64,000 bases of DNA, from positions 94,127,115-94,191,114 of the forward strand of contig CM041085.1 in NCBI GenBank assembly GCA_023079485.1, read 5' to 3'. Of this stretch, positions 12,201 through 25,961 are shown in pieces. The position numbers and the translations under genes were made by a program. Origin of the DNA: Archilochus colubris. Its lineage: Eukaryota; Chordata; Aves; Apodiformes; Trochilidae. Within the stretch, counting starts at the first letter, position 1. Each line of letters begins with the position of its first letter. A model generated the notes under the pieces. That model saw only the letters and a list, made by a program, of their open reading frames with translations, did not search any database and was not told where the DNA came from.

Positions 12201-15200
12201 AGAATCCCTAGAATAAGTAACATGGCATGACTCTGTTAAAGACTCCGTGGAATAAATCTTTTCCCCAGCTTCTGAGTCCTGTCAGTTGCTGCCTTTGCTG
12301 CTGCTGCTTGTTTCTCGTGGCCATTTTCTTTTTATAACACCCATTCTCTCACTGCCCTCTTCTCTTCCTCTCCTACTGACATTCCCAGTTTCTGCATCCT
12401 TATGTCAGTTAAATCTGGCTAAACTTATCCCTAAGAAGCACTGTCACACTGTAGTTGATTCTTTTCCTTTTCCCTTAATTTTTATTAAACTAATGTTTGA
12501 AAAGCATATCCCCTCCCCAAAAAAGTCATCCATGTGATACAGTTGGAGTCAAATTTGTGGGCTTGCAAACAATGTGCTGCACTTGAGTGCCTGTGGAGTT
12601 CTGTAATCTTTGAATGAATGTCTAGCTGCTCTCAGAGTTTTTAAACATAGTCACCAAAGGGGTAATCCCACTCAGATTCTGGAATCTGAAAAGAAAATAG
12701 GCACAGTGATTTGCATAGGATGTAGCTATGTATACTAAACATGTTATACAGACATAAAGTATTGCTTTCCAGAGTCTTTTAAAATTCCCTGAGTGGGAAA
12801 TAGCATGTTTTAATTCAGTATCTATATCCAGTTCTTTGGCATAGCAGTTGCTATACCCAAACATATGCAGATAAACAGCTTCTTCACTCCTACAGTTTTC
12901 CCATAATATGGATTAATAAGATGATCTCATCAGTGATGTATCTTGTACTTTGCTATATTTATCAAAATCATCATGTTTCAAAATGGATTTTCTGCAGGCA
13001 TTCAAATGACTGCTTGAAAGAATTATCCACAGTTGTAAGTATATTGTTAGGAGACTTGGGAAAATATAATGAACACTGCTCAGTACTTCTGGGGCCCATA
13101 GAAAGAAAAAAAAATATAGATGAACAGGCAGTAAACAGTCCCTGACATTGCTATAGGAAGTGAGGTGAAACCTGATTACTACTGATAGGAAAGCAAAGCT
13201 GCAAAGAAGTTATTTTAAGACAGGTTTGCTTTTCTTTCCCTCATCCTGGATGTTGTTCTCTTTTTCCTTTCAGCAATTAAAAAAAAAAAAAAAGTTTCAA
13301 TACAGGACACTGTGTAGTTTTTTTTAGGTTATTCTACTGTACATGTATATTAAATAACATCATATATCCTATATAGGCAGTTGAGCACTGCTGGTAGCAG
13401 TGAGGCATCTTCAAATTCTAATTGCTACAATGACCACGATGAGTAAAAGCATAAAGAGTACAAGTAGCAGTTTACAAAATAAGGTAAAATCTAACATCTA
13501 TTTTTTTACGCTGGCGTTAACACTGATAGAAAGGAAACGATGAAAGGAGAAAGGGCTTTGAGTTGGGAGGCAAGAATGAACCTAACATGAGACAACTTTT
13601 GTTTGCTTAGGTAGGGATATAGTGTTTTTGGAAACAGCTTTAGGCTGGGTTGGAGGAGCTGAGAAATTTGATCTTCAGATTAGCAATGAAATTCTGTACT
13701 ATAGGTCAGAAGAGCCTTTGCAAAGTAATATCCCAAATGAGCTTGGAAAGTGTATTCAAGTCAGCCCTCCCACTGGCACAGAGTGAATAAAAACATCCTA
13801 AGTCCACAGGAATACCACCCTCACTGGTGTTCCTGCTTTGATCCAGCAAATGCATCCTCTCTCCTTTCCTTTCCTCAAATCAGGACTGTTTTGATACATT
13901 TACCTTTGCTGTGTAGGATAGGAGGTAAGGGTGGCCTACCATCATCTTTCCTGGTAAATAGATAGTGGTGGTGGTATTAGTATCCTATTGTCTTTACTCA
14001 GATCCTGGACTATATAATGATGGCAGATGCTGAAATACAGATGTCATTCTGAAAGCTTCAGGTCAAAATGTAACAAAACACTTTCCTGTTTTTCCTTTGT
14101 GTTCTGATCTTGTGTTAAGAGATGGAGGTGATGGAAATAATGTGACTTAAAAATAATAAATAAAAAAAGTTGGTAGAGACCTGATGCAAAAACAAATCTA
14201 TTTAAGGCTAAGTTAATAAACGTGTTGAGTTTATGGAAATATCTTGCATAGAAATATTGCAAAAGTTCTTAGGCTCGTAGTTAAAGAGCATATTTGAAAT
14301 GTGTTGCTTATCTTTTTGGTATCTTCATGCTAAATTATATATTTATATTAAATATTGTAGTAAATGTATGCATAAAAGTATGTAGAAGCTTTTGCAAAGG
14401 TTTTGACCCTAAAATAAAGAGGATGGGAAAGCAACTTCATGTTAGTAGCAGTGACTAAAGAAATGTAATTTCTTGTATGTGTTAGCTGTAAAGACACAGA
14501 GACTGCTTAGCTGTTAATACCAGCATGTGAACAGTATATGAAGTGAGAAGTAGAGAAACAATAAATTGATGCTTAATTCACAGAACACTATTGCTTTCTT
14601 TGCACCTATTAATTTACAGCCTACTGTGCTGAAGAGGTATAAAGGCTTAATTCATACCACATCACAAACTGACAGGAACATAAGAGAGAGAACTCACTCA
14701 AGGAAGCACTGTGACCCAACAGTATAATTTTCCATCACATTTAAAATAACATGAAAAGCACAAGATTTAAAAAATCAAATATGTAAACAAGGTTTAAATA
14801 CATTAACAGAGAGATTGAATTGCTTAAAATACCATTAGCGTTACTATCTTTCTAAGTAGACTGTCTAAATCTGGAGATTCTGTGTGCTACTAAAATTTCC
14901 TTCTACAAAGACTGATGTCCAGAGTATCAATAATATTACCCTAATTTTCTCACAAAATAATTGACAATAGTTTCAGGAAAATATATTTTTATGATGAGAA
15001 AAGTGCGTGCCAGTGTATTCAGGTGATGTTAGAAGCTTTTCGTAGACGTGTTTATGAATTGCCATGTTTATGCTTTTACACAGTACCTAAGCATTGCAGT
15101 CAGCCTCAAGTGTAGCTTCCTAGTAAGACAAAACCTACAGATAGTTGCATTTTGGAGCTTTAGACTAAAATCCTACCAAGACCATCCTCCATCTCCCACT

Positions 15201-15424
15201 CCAGGCTTTTGCCATGTAGCCCTAGCAATGGTTGTAGATTTGCATTCAATAATTAGAGTAATTCTGAAAAAAATGTATCTAATCCTTGATTTTTCCACAC
15301 ACAAAAAAAATAATGAGGAATAAAATTGGAGTAGACTAATGTATGCATCTATGGAGTTCAGTTTTAATGAAGAAAATCTTGCTGAGAATGTGTATGTGCA
15401 TAGCCTCTCAAAGGAACTGGTGTA
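9241..15424. other. Intron, no recognised element
   Basis: AT-rich sequence with frequent stops in all frames. A 16-base A-run sits at 13278-13293. No repeat family, RNA gene or exon was recognised by eye. Confidence 0.5.
13278..13293. repeat. Poly(A) run
   Basis: Sixteen consecutive A bases. No SINE or processed pseudogene body was recognised on either side. Confidence 0.85.
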
Positions 15425-15960
15425 TTACCGTCTAGACAAGTGGTCTGTGTGGTTGATGTGGAGCTGGTGGATAGGCTGCACCCAGGAGGGGGTAGGTGGT
15501 AAATAATTATTTTCCAAACAGAAACAGATCACAAGCAGGGTCCCCCAGGGGTCAATATGAGGCCTATCACTCCCATCTTTAGCATCTGCAGAAGTGATGT
15601 GGGTGTTTGCATGAAGTCTACCCTGATGAAGTTTGCAGATGACACCAAAGATGATCACAGGACTGGAACGTCTGTCATATGAGGAAAACTTGAGAAAACT
15701 GTGTTTGTTCAGCCTGGAGAAAAAAAGGCAGGGGAGACCTTACTGGTGTACTTAAAGTGTGGCTAAACAAGAAGGTGGTTACTCCCTTTTTACTATTAGT
15801 TAAATGAAGAATATATTATTAGAATTAAAATATTTGGAAGTGTTAGAGGGCGATGGGGCTTTGAGCAACCTGAGTTAATGGAAGGTGTCTTTGCCTGTGC
15901 AGGAGGATTGGAACTATATGATCTTTAAAGTCCCTTCCACCTCAAAGCATTCTATGATAT
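15425..15960 (+). mobile_element. CR1 fragment, internally deleted, sense to the gene
   Basis: Read on the plus strand, 'gggtcccccaggggtc' (15539-15554) corresponds to the GVPQG motif and 'aagtttgcagatgacaccaa' to the FADDTK motif of CR1 reverse transcriptase. Directly afterwards, near 15655, the sequence jumps to the later block equivalent to 'LSYEENLRKL.LFSLEKK'. It ends with the CR1 3' UTR and 'cattctatgat' at 15948-15958. Several hundred bases between the two parts are missing. The reading frame is broken throughout. Confidence 0.85.
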
Positions 15961-18900
15961 AATTAATTTTTAAATGTACTTTGTTTTTTTAAACATATAT
16001 TTTAAAACGCCTGTGCATATGAATAACTGTTTGGTAGGAATTAGGGTAGTTTAATGCATTCTTACTTTCCTGCAAGTTAAAAAACGAATGAAATTGTCTC
16101 AGTGATTAATTATTATTTTTTAAAAGAAGAATAGAATCTTTGGATTTAAGAATTAAGTGCAAATATGTCTGTTTGGTTGGTTTTTTGTTTTGGTTTTGTT
16201 TGGTTATTTTTTTCTGCAAGTGCTGAAAGCTGCTTAAACCTGACACAGCAGTTAAAATATTTTGTGGTAGGTTTTTTTTTGTTTGTTTGTTTGTTTTTCA
16301 GTAAGATTTATGGCACTGTATATATTCCATCAGAAAACTCTTCCTGAATCTCCACTGTGAGCATTTTTGTCCAGCTACCTATTAGCTTTTTGCATGCTTC
16401 TTCTGTGAAGATTATTGAAGTAATCTACAGTAGTGCAGAGTAAGTGCATCAATGATCTATCTGTTCTTACAGTTAATAAATACCTTGGCCCCTGCTATCT
16501 CTGTTTAGTTAGCACACAGAATGTATTGATTACATCTTTGACTCTAGAAGAATGTTAAATTGAATTTAAATAACATGTCTATTTATGGCGACTCTTTTTT
16601 TTTTCTTTTCTTTTTTTTTTCCTATCTCTTCATGGTAGTTTAACAATTGGACTTAATAGGTTTTCTGCAGAGGTCTGCACTTAGAAAGTACTGTGCTGCT
16701 TTATGTCTCCTGTCTTAAAGCAATAGCTACAGAAAGAAAGTTAAGATATGATGTGAAGCAGTGACTGAGATACTGGGATTTGGTTTCCTCTCTGCCAAGT
16801 GGGAAAGGGAGAGGGCAGCCAGCAGGGAAGGGGATTTGCTGTGCGAAAAAGAGAACACAAGGATTTTGCTGGTTGAACAGCAAAGCTTCTAGCAGCACCA
16901 CAGTGAAGAGTATGAATTTCAAATGCAAACCATCTTAAAAAAAATCAAAAAAGGAAATACTAATGATTAACTTTTATATGTTGGATGCTTTGTAGTTGAT
17001 GAGTAAATCAACTAAAAATTATTCAGTATGCTAGTAAGATTGGCAAATAGTTTTAGTGAAGCAGGCAGAATGGGCAGAAAAGAAATGGAGGTTTTCCAGG
17101 CCAGAAAGGGAGAAGTTGTATTAGGACACTTGCTATTTATTGAGAATTATGTGATCTGAGTATTAAAATCTGTTGATTAGAAATAATACAAAAAACATGT
17201 TATGAAAATCTGACAATGGGATTCTATAATCTTATATTCTACATAATCCCATGTAGAGATAGATACATGATCCGCACTTGGAGAAGACTGAGCATATAAG
17301 CATTTAAGTTTTTTTGTATTGAGAGACTTTGGAAGTTGTAATCAGTTTTTTTAAAACATTGCTCAATTCCAGATAGTATTCTGTATATAAAAAAAAATCC
17401 TTATTTTTCTTAGAATGTGTTCCTTTTTGCATACCTATTTTGAAATTAGAATTGCAGGAGCAAAAGCCCAAAAACCATATAGGAAGTAGTATGTAAATTA
17501 ATTTAAGTAACTTCAAATGAGGTTTATAAACTATGTATTTATTTATTTTGTCACAGTAGTCCACAGCTGTCTTTTTTAGCTGACTGAATTGAGGGCAGTT
17601 TAATTTACAATACACATTGAAAGAGAATTAGGATATATTCTAGCATAGCATACATGCAGATTTAATGAAGTGTCATTTGTCATCTTTCTGTGTACATAAA
17701 AATATCATTAATATTACAGAGTTGAGAACTCAAGAATAAAGAATGCTGGCTTTGTTTTGACCCACTTGTATATAAAAGTTGGCATAGCTTTTTAATTAGC
17801 CCACAAAATAATCTTTCTTCTCATTGTGTTGTGGTACTTAATTACTGTTAGATACTTAGAGACTTGTCAGTAGGACTGCTGCTACATGTTAAAATGAGAA
17901 GTTGTGTGGATTATCTGGCATATTAAAGGAAAGTAAAGGAATTTCTTATGATTATAACAAACAGAGAGCCTCTTTAAAATCTGGGAGTTAGACATGCTTT
18001 ATTCATAGGGATGTTCTGTTCTAGTAAAGAATACCTTCAGACAAGAGTTCTGCTAGTTCTTGCTAATATGGTAGTCCTGATTACTCAAATACCTGTGTTT
18101 AGCTCCTTTAGCTCTTCTTTGAACTGCAGCTGTAGTAATTGGGAGCTTGAACTGAGTGAACAGAATAACAGGTACTTACGACCGAGCTTTTCCTCTCTTG
18201 GGTCTAACTAATACATGAAATTAACATTATTTTGTTGCTGTATCTAATATTCAGACTTTAGTCCTTACTGGTGGAAAAAACCCCAAACAACTCTTTACAA
18301 TATTAGTGCTAAAGAGTATATTCCATGCATGTAAAATATATATTGTTCAGATTTATATGTATCTTTCTTGTGCTGCAAGAAAAAAATAGCAATATACTAG
18401 TACAGCAGTAAATCTTCCAAGGTTGTGCAAACATAAACAAAAAGCTGATTTGAGGTTCAGCAGTATTGCAAGGGAGCACATTTAAAGATAGTATTTTACC
18501 TTTTTTTATTTCATTATTTATAGACCCCTTTAAATTACTTTCAGTTATGTTTGTCCAGGGGAAGTAACCTTCTTTTTTTAAGAAGTGAATTTGAATAATT
18601 CTTACTTTAAAAAGCACTGCTTTGCAACTTGAATATTGTCACAGTAGTTGTACTATAGAAAATCCTCAAAACTCTTCCTCCTCTAAGTTGCTTAGGGTTA
18701 GCATTTTGTATAGGAGACTGAGGGCTGCATCTCAGTTTTACAGACTGAAAACACTGCTTGGATATACCATATAATATTATAAACATACCTATTAATGCAT
18801 CTTTGCTCTCTAGGGGGAAAAAGTATCTATTGTTTTATCTACCTTGAAAAAATGGTCATTTTTCACATCATGAAGTATATCATTCCACTCTGGTAAATAA

Positions 18901-20816
18901 AATAAAAAATAATTTTAAAAATGGTGTCAGCTGTTTTCCTATTGAAGCTGCTAAAAATATACATACATTAGGAAAAAAGGTGAAAAAATTAAAAATCATT
19001 ATTTTCTGTTTCTGAGGTCAAAACTATAGTTAAACTTTTATGGCCAACATGTATCTTAGAGCTATTTTAAGGATGCTAATACATCCTTTTAATATTATCT
19101 TCTCAAAGATGTAAGGACAAGTGCTACCTTCTACTGTTATGTCATTCCTAATATTCATATTTAGTGGTCTTCTGTTTGCCATAACGAGTATTTAAACAAG
19201 GTCTTATAAAAATGTTACAGAAAGAAAAAGGAAGTAAGGTTTTCTGTAGATCATGTGCAGCCCATGTGTTAAATGAAGAAGAGTCTGACTTCCAAACAAA
19301 GGCTTCATGGATTCTAACATTCACCTGCAGTGAATTTCATTTAAATGCAATTATGTGTTTATATTATGAATCAGTCAAACAATAAACTGACAAATTAAAA
19401 ACTGAGTCCATGAGTTGAGCAGCTAAGTCTCAGAAGTGACAGCAGTGAAGGAAGACACTTGGGCCATTCCTTCGGTTTGTGCTCTAATGAGGTTGAAATT
19501 ATTACGTACAGCTTAGGGATAACAACAGGTTTCTACTTTTAGGGTATAGAACCTAGATCTAAAGACTGACTTTATGAGAAGACCTCATTCTACTGGTTCT
19601 TTTTTTATTTTCATTGTTACATAAAAAAGCTTTGAAGCAGTAAATCTTGTATTTAGCACTGGAGGTTTGAGATTCCAGATTTTGGTACTGTTTACTAGGA
19701 GAGTTTCTAAAGCTGAGGGTTTCAACTTTTCTGCAGCAGGCAACTATCAAGAGAAATCTTGGTTTCTTAGAAACAGATATACAGGTTTTTACAATAAATA
19801 TTTAGAATTAGCACAGTGCCTCCTGGGTAGCTCTATGGTAATAAAAAAACCATGGGTAATGTGTTTGCTTCAGCTGCTGTGTTTGAAAGCAATCCACTGC
19901 AATCCCATTGGGCTAGATGAAGCTCTTAAAGATGTTAATTTTTCTGTGTACAGTAAGTAGCAGTAAAGCCCTGCAAATCTACACAGATTTGAGAGCTGAA
20001 TTAATAAGTTTTATTTATATTTGGGATTTATCCACATTTTAAACAGCTTTATACTAGGAGAATCTCAATTCATTGTCAAATTTTAAACACTAATTACTGT
20101 GTTTACAACTAAAGAAAACCTAACCTTTAAAAAAAAAAAAAATAAGGATTTTAATATGTTTCTCAGAAGACTTAAAAGAAAGACAAATGTTTGATATGGA
20201 AATGTTTCAAAGAGTTTGCATCTCCTGTTTGTTCCAAATTCAGATATTATTTCAGGAACTTCTCAGGAGTGATAATAACACTTAACTGTTTGTTCAAACT
20301 AAATTACATAAAACAGGAGCATTTTTCCATTTTTAGAAATCTTTATGAAGCTTACTTCCACTTACTGTCTTCAGCTTTCCTTAGTAAGAACCTGGTACGT
20401 GAAGCATAACTGTTTCATACAAATATAGGTGAGTTTTCTCCTCTCATTAGTCTGGAATTGTGACTGATTTTATTAACAAACCAAACCACCTATATTTATG
20501 CGTCTCTGATGCAGAACTGATGTACTATTTTGTTAGGATATCACAATCTGACAGATTTGGGCAAATTTGGGATATGAAATTCTTAATTAGAAGCAAGACA
20601 TTTCTGTTTCAATAACAAACCATGGAAATCCTCTACTGAAGAAGATGCTTGTTTTTCAGAAAAAGTTACAACTATGATTTAGCTTTCTCCAATCCTTCAG
20701 AGACTTTTGTAATCTGTTCCAGTGGCTAATTATGTTATTCCTAAGCTTGTATACAGCTTAGCTTCAGGTACTAGCCATAATGTGCATTTCTCTTTGTCTG
20801 CTAGACTGAAGAGCTG
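15961..20816. other. Intron, no recognised element
   Basis: AT-rich sequence with T-rich GTTT/GGTTTT tracts near 16.16-16.30 kb and a T/C-rich tract near 16.59-16.62 kb. No interspersed repeat or exon was recognised. Confidence 0.5.
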
Positions 20817-20874
20817 ATCATAGAATCATAGAATCATAGAATCATAGAATCATAGAATCATAGAATCATAGAAT
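20817..20874. repeat. Tandem CR1 terminal octamer (tagaatca)n
   Basis: Six perfect tagaatca units (20821-20868) plus partial units on each side, about seven in total. Most CR1 copies carry two to four, and the 51292 relative here has only two. Confidence 0.97.
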
Positions 20875-21205
20875 TGGCTGGGTTGGAAGGGACCTCAGAG
20901 ATCATCGAGTCCAACCCTTTTACCACCGTTGCGGTTGCTAGACCATGGCACTGAGTGCCACATCCAGTCTCTTTTTAAATATCTCCAGGGATGGAGAATC
21001 CACTACTTCCCTGGGCAGCCCATTCCAATGTTTGATCACCCTCTCAGTAAAGAAATTCTTTCTAATGTCCAACCTAAATTTCCCCTGGCACAACTTAAGA
21101 CCATGCCCTCTTGTCTTGTTGAAAGTCATCTGGCAAAAGAGACCAACGTCCACCCGGTTACAACCTCCTTTCAGGTAGTTGTAGACAGTGATGAGAGCTT
21201 TCCAG
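20817..21205 (-). mobile_element. CR1 3' fragment with expanded terminal octamers
   Basis: The 3' end lies at 20817 and is followed (minus-strand sense reversed) by the CR1 UTR, including 'agtccaacccttttaccacc'. The C-terminal coding tail on the minus strand, 20938-21153, reads [20 protein letters not shown] and [20 protein letters not shown]. It is 5' truncated near 21205, inside the block for 'tagttgtagacagtgatgag'. It belongs to the same subfamily as the 51292 copy, and the two can be aligned along their whole shared length. Confidence 0.95.
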
Positions 21206-24200
21206 TTTTCAGTAAATGCTTAAAAGCTTTCACCAAATAATCCCACAATTTCTTCTTTGATAAAAATCTCATGAATTATTTTTGAATTTTTCACAAAATG
21301 GTATCTGATTTCTTAATTATTCTTGATTTGTCTTTCAAATTCTCAGCAAATTGCTTTATCTTCTTGGTTACAAACCAAAATCTTGAAAGAGGAAAAACCA
21401 TTACAGTAGCAGTATGAACAGTTGATGAACAAATAATAATTTTTATTCTTAGCATGTTACTAGAAATAGACTACACCAGTCCCACCCATTGGTTGCATTG
21501 TGTAGAAGCTCTTTACAGTGCTTGTGGAGGTGAGGACAATGTAAAGCATAAGTTGAACAGTGAAAAAACAAGCAGTTAGAAAGATAGCTACTAAGTCTGG
21601 AAAACGCTTCAAAAAAAAAGGGTTGTGGGGTCTTTTTGTTCCATTATTAAAATAAAAACAAAAAAACCCCCTGAAAATTCAAACTTTTAAATATTTTTAT
21701 AAAATATATTTTATTTTTTATATAATGTTATTGTAAAAGATGAACAGAAGAACCTATATTCCTTTTAGAGCCAACAGCAAAATGTTAGTATTCTATCTTA
21801 TCTCAGTGGTATTTCTGGCAAGACTAGAGATAAGTTGCATAGTTAATTTTCAATAGAGTTTAAGATAATTCTTAGCTAAAATAAGTGCACCATCTGTATT
21901 TATTTATTTATTTATTTTTATTATTCCTAATTATTATTTTCTTAATTATCTAGTCACACTTTACAGAATTGCCACCATGAAACTATTATACTGAAAACCA
22001 TCTCATTTAAACTTTAATTCAGAACTAAATGTTCTCATTCACTGATACAAACTAGTATTTATTTTATTGAAACTATTCCCTTAGCAGTTCTCTTTCAAAT
22101 TACTTTTTTCATATTAGATCCCTATTCAGTTTCTAATCACTGTATCTAATAGCTTTAGCTTCACTGCAATAAAATAGTTCTTGCTGTGCTTATTTTAACT
22201 GTTGATGACTGTATTTACAAAGGGTACTTTTTATATCTTACCTCCTTTACATTCCCTTCCTTTACCTTTCCTTCCCTTCCCTATATTCCTTCAGTAACAT
22301 TTTTCTTATCAACTGAAACATGGAACTTCAGTAATGTTTGATTCCATTTTTATGTATTACATAAACTAATTCTATACCACATATATTATCACATTTCTGT
22401 TACCTTTCATTATGAAAAAACTATTCAAAAAATTATTTTTGGTAATATTATCACCAAAGCACACAATGTCTATTTTTAAAATACAGTATATCTTTAAGTT
22501 AATAAAGCAAATATTTTTAAAGACATTTTAAATCACTTGTATCTTCTTCCCTTTGAATTCTTGAAAGGAAAGCAACATGATATGGAACCTTATCTGGGCT
22601 TTAAAGTTAATACTACTATAGGGAGATGGCTCATTCTTATGTATTTAAGGTTAGAATAGAAAAAAAATAGTCTAGTCATAATATTTTTTCTAAATTATAG
22701 TAATTTAAAATCTGCTTGTGGAGAGATCGTTCAGCAGTACACATCTTTATGTTTTATAAAATGTCAAAATAAATGAGTAGTGAATATGTTTGAATCCTGG
22801 TAAGATCACATTCTTCATTGGTCACAGATGTGCAGATTTCTTAATTAAGCTAGTTTTCATGGACTAGTTTATATGAAACTATCAACATACTTTAATTCAT
22901 AAATGCATTCCATTCATCCAGTTTTATGTATCTTTACGGGTACCTAATTTTTTGGAAGCTGACTTGATTCAGTGACTTTACCAAATGGTAGTATTTACTT
23001 TCAATTACTTTTCCAACTGAATACAGTTACAGATTGAGTAGCTAAAGGAATGGCAAATGTGTGTGTTTCCATTCGGAAATGCTGCTTTATGTTTGGAGTT
23101 ATGTACTGACTGATTTTTACTACTGGAGAAAAAAATTACCTCAGATGATCTAAATACAGATTTACTTCCTTTTGAGCAGTGATATTGATAACTGGAAAAT
23201 AATTGTGCCATACTGAGGCTTTAAAGTGTCATAAAAACACAGCCATATTTCATCCTCATATTTTCAGTGATAGTAGATTAAAAATTTCTGAGCTGTATTG
23301 ATAGGCAACTGCATAAGTGTAATTTGATGGTGGCATATAAGCAGTTTACTGTAGCTAAGGAAGCAATGGGTAGGGCCCAGCATACTCTGTAAGATGTAGC
23401 ATCTTACAGATTATTTCTGCAGCACCTGCAGGGATCCTTTTCCCCTATGCTTACAGTATTGTCAAATTAAAACACTGCATGGGACTGGCTTCTTAGCTGT
23501 TTTCCTGGTTTGGTTTTTGTTTTGGCTTTTGTTTTCTTACATGATTAAAATATTGCTAGATGTTTATTTGATGTTTCTGATGCTTTTCCATTTCATGAAA
23601 CATTAACATTTGTTGCTCTTGGTGGCTAAATAAGGTTCTCAGAGGGTGGTAATATATTTTATTAAGGTAACTGCAAGTACTAGATAAAACAGACAAACTT
23701 CTACATACCTAATCTTCTGTTCTGTTCCTTTTTTTTCTTTTTTCCTTTTTTTTTTCTTTTTTTCTTTTTTTTCTTTTTTTTTAACTTGCATAATGTAACC
23801 ATTGAAATGATTCAAAGCAAAAAGCTCATCAGATACCTGTTGAGCTTTCATGGGTTTTAGAAAGGAAAAAAGTGATAAGTATGTCAGTCCTTATGAGACA
23901 CACAAAATAATTTTGTGCAACATTAAGGGATTAACTGGAAGAGAACTGCTATAAAACTCATCTCTCTCCTGAACCTATGATATTCACTGTTCTAAATTAT
24001 TAATTTTAGATTCCAGACTCAGTTTTAAGTGTCTTGTGAATCCCCCATGAGAATCTTGACTGTAGAGCAATTGTGTTGATTAAGGAAGTAAAAATATTCT
24101 GCCATTTTTGACTGAAGTTTTTTTTTCTTCTCAGTTTTTTGCACAACTTTGTTCTTGTTTTGCTCTTCTGTGGTCATTTAGTTTCACTAACAAGTTCCTG

Positions 24201-25798
24201 TTAATGTTATGTTAATATTATTCCCTGGGACAAGTATAGAGGGAAATTGGATGATAGGACGTAACATTGATAGTAGCAGAACTAATAGAAATGGGAATAA
24301 AGTATGAGGTTATTATAGGATCTGAGATTATACAGAGAAATATATCTAAAAAAATATATATATTTTAAAACATAACCATAATGCAAGCAGTATCCATGAA
24401 CTATCTCCAGAATAAAACTGTTACTTACTGCAATTTTGCAAGAATTCTCATTATACATCCAATCAGCTCTGTAGAGTTCCTGGGTACTTTCTGACAATGA
24501 AACCAAACCTAAATAAACAGAAAACAAAAATAAAGTGTAATTTCCTTAGAGAAAGTGCAGTGAAATTAATTTAACTCCAGACAATTTTTAAACTTATTTT
24601 CTGTTTTAAGTGTACTTGTACTTGTATGTGTCTTTAGAAGTTAGTGAGCCTTCAGGGACCATGCATGTGTTTCTATTGTATCATTAACAATCCAAGTAGG
24701 TTTTTGCTTGAAAAACATCATTATTATAAATCTTCTAGGACTACATGAATTTTAGTAGTCATATTTTTGTGAAGAGAGGGTTTGGATTTTCTGCAGTAGC
24801 ATTCACATAGTTTTAACTGGATACTAATATATTATACAACAGGAAGATGCTGGGGAACGTAAAGGAATATTCTGCAATATGTCACATAGGAAATATAATA
24901 AAACTACTGTCAAATAAACTTACTTCTCCTCAGTCAGAAACCAGATCTTTTCCTTCAATTTTAAACATGCTTTTGAGCATCTAGATCTTAGTGTTTACCT
25001 TTATTTCATATGGCTGATCAGCATATGAGTAAAGTTGTTTCCAATTCCTATGGAGTACTTTTCCTGCAAGGTTAGTGGAGGAACAGGTGATAGGAAGTCT
25101 GGGAAATAAGATCTATAAGAAGGACATTAGTGTCGATTATCAGTACAATTATTAAAATGCTTGCAACTACACAATGTATGATGCCAGCAAACAAAAATTT
25201 GTTACTGATATTAAGGAAATAGATTCTACTATCCATCTATACTACTGAAGTTATGCACTTAATAATCTAGTCCTGTTCTTGTAGATAATCCCTGTGTTTT
25301 TATATGTTGCCTGGGTTTTGTGTTTAAAGCTTATTTTATTAATAGCCAGATTAAAAAAAAAAACAAAAACCATCAAACACTGCAGCTTGCAGTAAATTAT
25401 GATAGGTGGTACCTTGGAGGTATTGCTAAAAGTAGAAGTCTTGTTCTAGTCACTGAATGAAATGCAAAAGCTTGTGCTTTGAAAACACGAGAGATTAAAA
25501 GGAGTGGTTTTTGACTGGACATTTCAGGGTGTTTGCTGTAGAACCAGGGAATTTGCATGAGTAGTGGCTATAGGGTAAACCCACTTTGGGATTCATCTCT
25601 GGCTAGCAGAAGTCACAGTCAATATTACATCAGTCTCCTCCACTGACTTCCACTTGGCTGTATAAAGACCAGCAAAAGAAGGGATGTCCAGAATGGAACT
25701 TGGATGTAGGTTTAAAACTCCTGCACATCATTGTCAAATAATGCTTAAAAATAAAAAATAGAACTTTTCAGAGTTCATAAAGAAGTGTTTAGTGATAG
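21206..25798. other. Intron, no recognised element
   Basis: AT-rich sequence with a (TTTA)n run at 21898-21918 and a T/C-rich tract at 23726-23782. No interspersed repeat or exon was recognised. Confidence 0.5.
23726..23782. repeat. T-rich polypyrimidine tract
   Basis: Almost only T with single C interruptions over about 57 bases. On the complementary strand it produces a Lys-rich spurious reading frame. Confidence 0.85.
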
Positions 25799-25804
25799 CA
25801 TATC
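25799..25804. repeat. Target-site duplication, left (catatc)
   Basis: Six bases immediately before TGTAGTGG, identical to the six bases after the right end of the element. Confidence 0.85.
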
Positions 25805-25925
25805 TGTAGTGGAACAAAGCAATCAGACGCCTCTGATTACCGAGAAGTGGGTGTGAGCCAGTATCAAATCCACCTGTGCCCAATCAGGGCAGGCCCCCTA
25901 TTGAGCATGTGCAAGACCAGGGGGC

Positions 25926-25936
25926 CAATAAAAGGT
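25926..25936 (+). promoter_or_regulatory. CCAAT/TATA-like box in the left arm
   Basis: The stretch ccaataaaagg combines a CCAAT motif and an AATAAAAGG TATA-like box. It is mirrored exactly on the minus strand in the right arm, so both arms could promote inward transcription. Activity is not shown by the sequence. Confidence 0.35.
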
Positions 25937-25961
25937 GAAACTCACAGCCACAGACTAGCTT

